Positions 59,842 through 64,000 of a stretch of DNA of 64,000 nt are shown here, in pieces (within the stretch, counting starts at the first letter, position 1; every line of letters starts with the position of its first letter). Source of the DNA: Hemicordylus capensis (Eukaryota > Chordata > Lepidosauria > Squamata > Cordylidae). Position numbers and translations under genes: made by a program. The notes beneath the pieces were generated by a model. The model was not told where the DNA came from. It ran no database searches and was given only the letters and a program-made list of their open reading frames with translations. The stretch is taken from positions 10,504,501 through 10,568,500 of the forward strand of contig NC_069669.1 in the NCBI RefSeq assembly GCF_027244095.1, in the 5' to 3' direction.

Positions 59842-59976
59842 CGTGTCCCCTCTAACAGGGATTCCCAGATGTTGTTGACTATAACTCCCATCACCCCCAA
59901 GCAAAAACCAATGCAGCAGGGGTTGCTGGGGATTGTAGTCAACAACATCTGGGAATCCCTGTTAGAGGGGACACTG
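59842..59976. mobile_element. hAT-type MITE, family 1
   Basis: The 135-base foldback has arms GTGTCCCCTCTAACAGGG and (reversed) CAGTGTCCCCTCTAACAGGG, nearly identical over more than 40 bases. The target duplication is not clear. Confidence 0.8.
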
Positions 59977-60129
59977 GTCTGAGGGCACCTGGTGGCAGTT
60001 GCCTTGCTGAACCTAAGCCAGTCTATGTCTGGGCAGAGCCTGGGTTAGAGAGGACTGCTTGGGAGCCCCAGAGTTGTTTGCTTTGAGCTCTCTCTGGGAA
60101 GGGCAGGAAGACTGGGTGTTGATGTCAGG

Positions 60130-60282
60130 AAGTCACAAAATGTCAAGGGAAGCATCTTGTTCTGCATGACCCACCTGTGGGCTTCCTGAGGTTACCTGGC
60201 TTGGCTGCTGATGGAAACAGGCTGTTGGATTAGATGGGCCTTCGCTTGATCCGCTAAGACAATTGTGTTTATGTTCTTGCAG
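60130..60282 (+). mobile_element. Interspersed repeat, family E, 3' part
   Basis: It contains CTGTGGGCTTCCTGAGG, AACAGGCTGTTGGATTAGAT and GGGCCTTCGCTTGATCCGC, and ends TTATGTTCTTGCAG. It relates to the minus-strand copy at 26585-26940. Confidence 0.5.
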
Positions 60283-60338
60283 GTCTGTGGAGATCTGTTG
60301 GAGAGGACAGAACAGCGATGGAATCTCTGTCTTCAGAG
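60283..60338 (+). other. Weak candidate exon in UBN1 intron 1
   Basis: The 56-base segment is bounded by TTCTTGCAG and GAG|GTAGGG. It contains ATGGAATCTCTGTCTTCAGAG-type sequence (seven codons open, MESLSSE) but matches no protein I know. Its acceptor comes from the end of the family-E repeat. It could be a chance pair of splice sites. Confidence 0.2.
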
Positions 60339-60542
60339 GTAGGGTGCCTCTTCTGATTACTGAGTAGCAGGAGGGCAGAGTGACCTTCACACTCTGCTTC
60401 TGACCTTCTTGCAGATGTCTGTTTGGCTGTTGTGGGAGGCAGAATGTTGGACAGGATAGACTCTTAATCTAATTCAGCAAAGGAATTTATGTGTCTGTGT
60501 TCATAATTACACTTGCATGTCTCAGGGTTTTTTTGAGTGGTC

Positions 60543-60790
60543 AAAATGTCTCCTTTATGCTGTGGTGGCAATATTGTAAGGGTCCTGCAACGTGCTGAAG
60601 GCTGCCGATTCGAATCCCTGCTGCTAATATATCGGGCAGCAGCGATATAGGAAGATGCTGAAAGGCATCTTCTCATACTGCGCAGAGGAGGCAATGGGAG
60701 ATCCCTCCTGTATTCTACCAAAGAAAACCACAGGGCTCTGTGGGTGCCCGGAGTCAAAATCGACTTGACAGCACACTTTATTTTTACCTG
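60543..60790 (+). mobile_element. Sauria-type SINE
   Basis: It has a B-box-like CCGATTCGAATCCCTGCTGC, the middle block TATCGGGCAGCAGCGATATA and a BovB-like end GTCAAAATCGACTTGACAGC. The tRNA-like 5' part is diverged. Confidence 0.78.
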
Positions 60791-61031
60791 TAATATGAGC
60801 TGGTATGCTTATCTCTGTACAGCTAATAGAGGGTGGAAACTTGAATAGTGGCATAGATTGCACTAGGGACTTCTCAGCTTGCTCTCTTAGCCACAACACC
60901 ACACCGCCTTTTCTATACTCTGTTAGAGCATGACATTTCAACTGTTATAGCGAACTTGTCTGGGACAGAGCAGAAAAAATGGTTAAATGCCAGTAAGGCA
61001 TACATATTTCTATGTTTGTCTTTATCATAAG

Positions 61032-61219
61032 CAGTGGTCCCTCTAATTTTTATCATCTCTATGCGGAATGAGTTATATTCTGGGCGGTAGTATCAAGGCA
61101 GTGTGCGCGCATGTGCATCCGGAATGGGGCCTTCTTGATGCAACCTGAGCGGGATCTAAAAGGAACTGAGTGGATATTCAAAAACTTGTGAGCGTGCACA
61201 CGCCTTGGAGGGAACAGCG
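61032..61219. mobile_element. hAT-type MITE, family 2, with perfect 8-bp target duplication
   Basis: It begins CAGTGGTCCCTCTAATTTTT and ends GCCTTGGAGGGAACAGCG. ATCATAAG flanks both sides exactly (61024-61031 and 61220-61227). Confidence 0.85.
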
Positions 61220-61229
61220 ATCATAAGCA

Positions 61230-62953
61230 CTTGATGCATTAACTCTGGAAAGTGAAGCAGGGCTGTGCAAAATAAGGGAACACTGTAATTGAATGCTTCA
61301 AGATCTTGCATAGTTAATTGTACCCTCCTGTAATTGCACTGGGAAAACAGATGATGAGATACGTTTTTGGCATACTGCTTCCTGGCCCAGTCAAGAACAG
61401 CAGAGGGGAGTTAGACAGAGAGAAGGAATATGGAGGGGCTGGTATCTCGCCTAGTGCTTGCACATACAGTTGATAGTCTCTGTTCCTTGTCCGGTGAGAA
61501 TCCTTTAGGCTCCCCAAAATATTGAAAATGACATTTTTGCCACTCCGTTTCCATAAATTGTGTTTGAATTTATCATTCTGAAATGGAAAGAGAATAGAAT
61601 TGGTGGGATACCTCTGTTTCTGTATTAGTACTTATTTCTGATGCATCCTACTGCACAAAGTGCCTTACGTCATTTTTGTCATCACGGCTGTGCTCCGAGG
61701 CAAGATAGATGCCTCCTTTTTTCTGCGGTTGCTAGCTTAGGGCTTCATGATGGCTGCTGAAGTGTAGGACGGGTTCCTGGGCCATCTGTCAAGATAGTAC
61801 GCTAAGTCTGCAAATTTGTGGGCAGTGCCATTTGGTATGTTCTTTATTGCCTGTGCAGCACACAGATATTTGGGGGCCGAATTCATATTAGTGTTGTTTG
61901 AGGAAGGAGCCAAGCCTCTGTGCTTGGGGTAAAATCCTGTGTGTCTTCATCAGACAGAGCTGTTACAGAGGAATGTTCTGATTGCATGCAAAAAAAAAAA
62001 CTCTATTGCTGAAGGTTGACACCACTAGCAAGTTAATTGCTAATTTGAATTATTTCTTTTCACACTCTGCTTAATGTAAGAATGTGAATTGCACTTTTAT
62101 TCTGCCATTCTTTCAAGGAGCTCAGGACAGCACACATGGTTCCCCCCTCCCAATTTATCTTCACAATAACTCAGTGAAGTTGATTAGGCTGAGGGAAACT
62201 AAGTGGCCCAAAGTCATTCCAGTGGACGTTATGGCTGATCAGGAGTTTGGCCTTCCCGGTCTTGCTCCAGAAGTCTCTCCACTGCATGACACAGATTCTC
62301 TTAACAAGGCTTAAGCCTTGTTCCTCAGAGGATAATTGTTTTCAAGCAGGTAACCCCAAGGAAATGATTCTCGCAAACAGTGTATTCCTCCAAGTGTGCT
62401 GTTTGTGTCCATCTCCCTTTCTGTGCCTTGGGAAAACAAGGTTCTGTGGGGCTGCTCTGTCATGAAAACAGCTATTCGAGGGCAAAGTCTCCATCTGCAA
62501 ACAGTTTGGGCACAAAGGCTCTCAACTGAGCTGTTGCCTTTAATCTCCCTTGTCAACAGTATTAAAGGATTTTCTGTTTGCCAGTCGCCTCCCTAGAGGA
62601 TGGAACATTAATTGTCATTTTGCTAATCATCTTCTATCAGTCTAAGACACAAGTCAAGTGTGAAAACAGATAAAAACAAAACACTTTTTTGAACCGAGGC
62701 ATCTGTTGGAACCTAGCACCAATTCAGCATTCTCACATAGCGTGGGTTGTTCACCAGATGAATATTGGTCACAACTGGCTACTTGAATAAGAGTGTAATA
62801 ATTACCTGGCTAGGTCAAGGCCAATGATTCATCAGTTTTTGAGCAGTGCTGCAGCTAGCATTGAAGGAGGATGTGATAGGGATTGTAATCCATTATTGTA
62901 CAGTGGAGGTTTCATTCCTGCCATTAATAACTCGCTTGAAAAAAACGTGTGTG

Positions 62954-62955
<2 letters not shown>
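61230..62955. other. Probable UBN1 intron 1, mostly unrecognised
   Basis: A diverged family-C-like SINE read on the minus strand lies at about 62085-62245 (CTTTCAAGGAGCTCAGGACA, CAATAACTCAGTGAAGTTGA). The rest holds no recognised exon or repeat. Confidence 0.35.

Positions 62956-62957
<2 letters not shown>

Positions 62958-62993
<36 letters not shown>
62958..62993 (+). repeat. (CT)n microsatellite
   Basis: Eighteen uninterrupted CT units follow a short GTGTGCGCG stretch. Confidence 0.95.
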
Positions 62994-62997
<4 letters not shown>

Positions 62998-63245
62998 TAA
63001 AAAATTTCCTAAAACCGTCTATGGTGGTGACCTTCGCAACTTCTTATAACAATGAAATCTGCTATTAAGCAATGTGTGGCAAAGTGTTTTCTTGGCCATC
63101 CTGGGTCTTCTTTCATTTGCAGTGTACTGAAGCAGCATTTATGCAGCTGCCACACTGCCAAACAAGACCTATTTGCATTTAACAAGTGTATGTATATGAA
63201 TGCAGATATAACACAGTCCCTGTAACAAAATGTATGGGTCTGGGC

Positions 63246-63458
63246 CAGTGTTCCCTCTAAGTGTGCGTGCACACTTTTAAATGTCTGCTCAGTTAATCTT
63301 AGATCCCGCTCAGTTTGAATCAGGAAGACCCCCATTCTGAATGCAGGTGTGCAATCAGATCCCCATTCTGAATGCAGGTGTGTTCACACTGCCTTGATAC
63401 TGCTGCCCAAAACAAAACTCATTTTGTGTCCAGATGCAAAAAATTAGAGGGAGCACTG
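63246..63458. mobile_element. hAT-type MITE, family 2, with internal duplication
   Basis: The ends CAGTGTTCCCTCTAAGTGTG and (reversed) CAGTGCTCCCTCTAATTTTT are inverted repeats. CCCCATTCTGAATGCAGGTG occurs twice, 31 bases apart (63330 and 63361). It is inverted relative to the copy at 61032. Confidence 0.75.
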
Positions 63459-63467
63459 GTGGTGTCC

Positions 63468-63474
<7 letters not shown>

Positions 63475-63521
<47 letters not shown>
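63475..63521 (+). repeat. (TG)n microsatellite
   Basis: About 23 TG units start just after the end of the MITE. Confidence 0.95.
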
Positions 63522-63525
<4 letters not shown>

Positions 63526-64000
63526 AAATGTATCCATGCTGTTTTTGTGGCTGGAACTTTCTGATTTTCCTTTCTAGGTAGAAATCTGAAGAAGGAAACT
63601 TCAGGAACCTTTTCCTCATGCCATGGATCTGAATAAATTGGGGTGTGAATTAGCAGAGATGTATCCAGGTCCAGCTGAAAGCCGGAACGCATATGTGTGG
63701 TGTTGGTTCTGTCATGTTAGCCCTCGGTGTGGAAAATGCTCTCATGCAAGGTGATCTTGCCCAGACTGACCTTTGTGGCCAAGGTCACATTGGAAGAGGT
63801 TCTGCAGAAGCTGCTTTGTTCAGAAAGGTGTTTGTTTCTGTTCCTGATTTTCTGCTCCAAGCAGTGTTGTCCTATGCAAAGGCTTGTGGCACCTGTTGCT
63901 GCTATGGGATGATTCTTCACCTCTGATGGTACTAGAGGCCCTGAGTTTCTTTTAAAGGAAAAGAAGGTGGACTCCACTGTTGGTTGGTTTCTGCGCTTGA
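63522..64000. other. Window end, unrecognised
   Basis: No UBN1 coding exon or known repeat was recognised. A CTTTCTAG at about 63577 could act as a splice acceptor, but the sequence after it shows no familiar protein. Confidence 0.3.

Noticed and set aside
59265-59948. 227-codon minus-strand frame
   Set aside because: It is built from a reversed SINE, unique spacer and half of a MITE. Its pieces recur in other chance frames in the window.
1-64000. Retroviral, LTR or other capsid-bearing elements
   Set aside because: No paired long terminal repeats, primer-binding site or gag/pol/env-like frame was noticed. The retroelement remnants seen are LINE and SINE types.
59048-64000. First UBN1 coding exon
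   Set aside because: No segment resembling the expected N-terminal sequence was found in any frame, so UBN1 coding DNA is taken to begin beyond the window.

Overview
The window is vertebrate nuclear DNA, most likely from a squamate reptile (a lizard). Two intron-rich genes can be assembled exon by exon on the minus strand. The introns are crowded with repeat types I associate with squamates: a tRNA/5S-derived SINE with the tail motif GACTCAGTATAAGGCAGCTT, a Sauria-type SINE with a BovB-like tail, CR1-like LINE tails and many short hAT-type DNA transposons. No bacterial features, CRISPR arrays or retroviral elements were seen. The species call rests on repeat style only.

Layout from left to right. 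1-757: probable last exon and 3' UTR of SMIM22 (plus strand, partial). 760-2950: intergenic repeats, including nested transposons. 2955-19860: ROGDI (minus strand, complete, 11 coding exons, 287 codons plus stop), ending tail-to-tail with SMIM22. 19500-20000: CpG-rich ROGDI promoter, with three CRE-type sites at the start of intron 1. 22610-57500: GLYR1/NPAC (minus strand, complete, 16 coding exons, 557 codons plus stop), with a roughly 2.9 kb 3' UTR. 57000-57700: CpG-rich GLYR1 promoter. 58850-59350: a second CpG-rich promoter with a plus-strand exon ending at a GT donor, inferred to be the non-coding first exon of UBN1. The rest of the window to 64000 is then probably UBN1 intron 1. The order SMIM22-ROGDI-GLYR1-UBN1 and their strands match, as I recall it, human chromosome 16p13.3.

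Roles. ROGDI is the Rav2-type subunit of the RAVE/rabconnectin-3 machinery that assembles the V-ATPase. GLYR1 is a nucleosome-binding PWWP protein with an AT-hook and an inactive beta-hydroxyacid dehydrogenase domain. UBN1 is a subunit of the HIRA histone-H3.3 chaperone. The genes are housekeeping neighbours and not a pathway; nothing here looks like an operon-like or defence system.

The most interesting observation is a CpG-rich patch inside a GLYR1 intron (about 35940-36260). It carries a short minus-strand ATG exon with a GT donor whose phase exactly fits the next exon, which opens the dehydrogenase domain. This predicts an unsuspected short GLYR1 protein of 289 residues without PWWP or AT-hook. 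Other points: a SINE family that fuses a 5S rRNA-like head to a tRNA-like body, a short retroelement family with a constant 5' hairpin, five hAT-type MITE families with visible 8-bp target duplications, and a 16-bp perfect palindrome with a CLEAR-type core in the putative UBN1 promoter.
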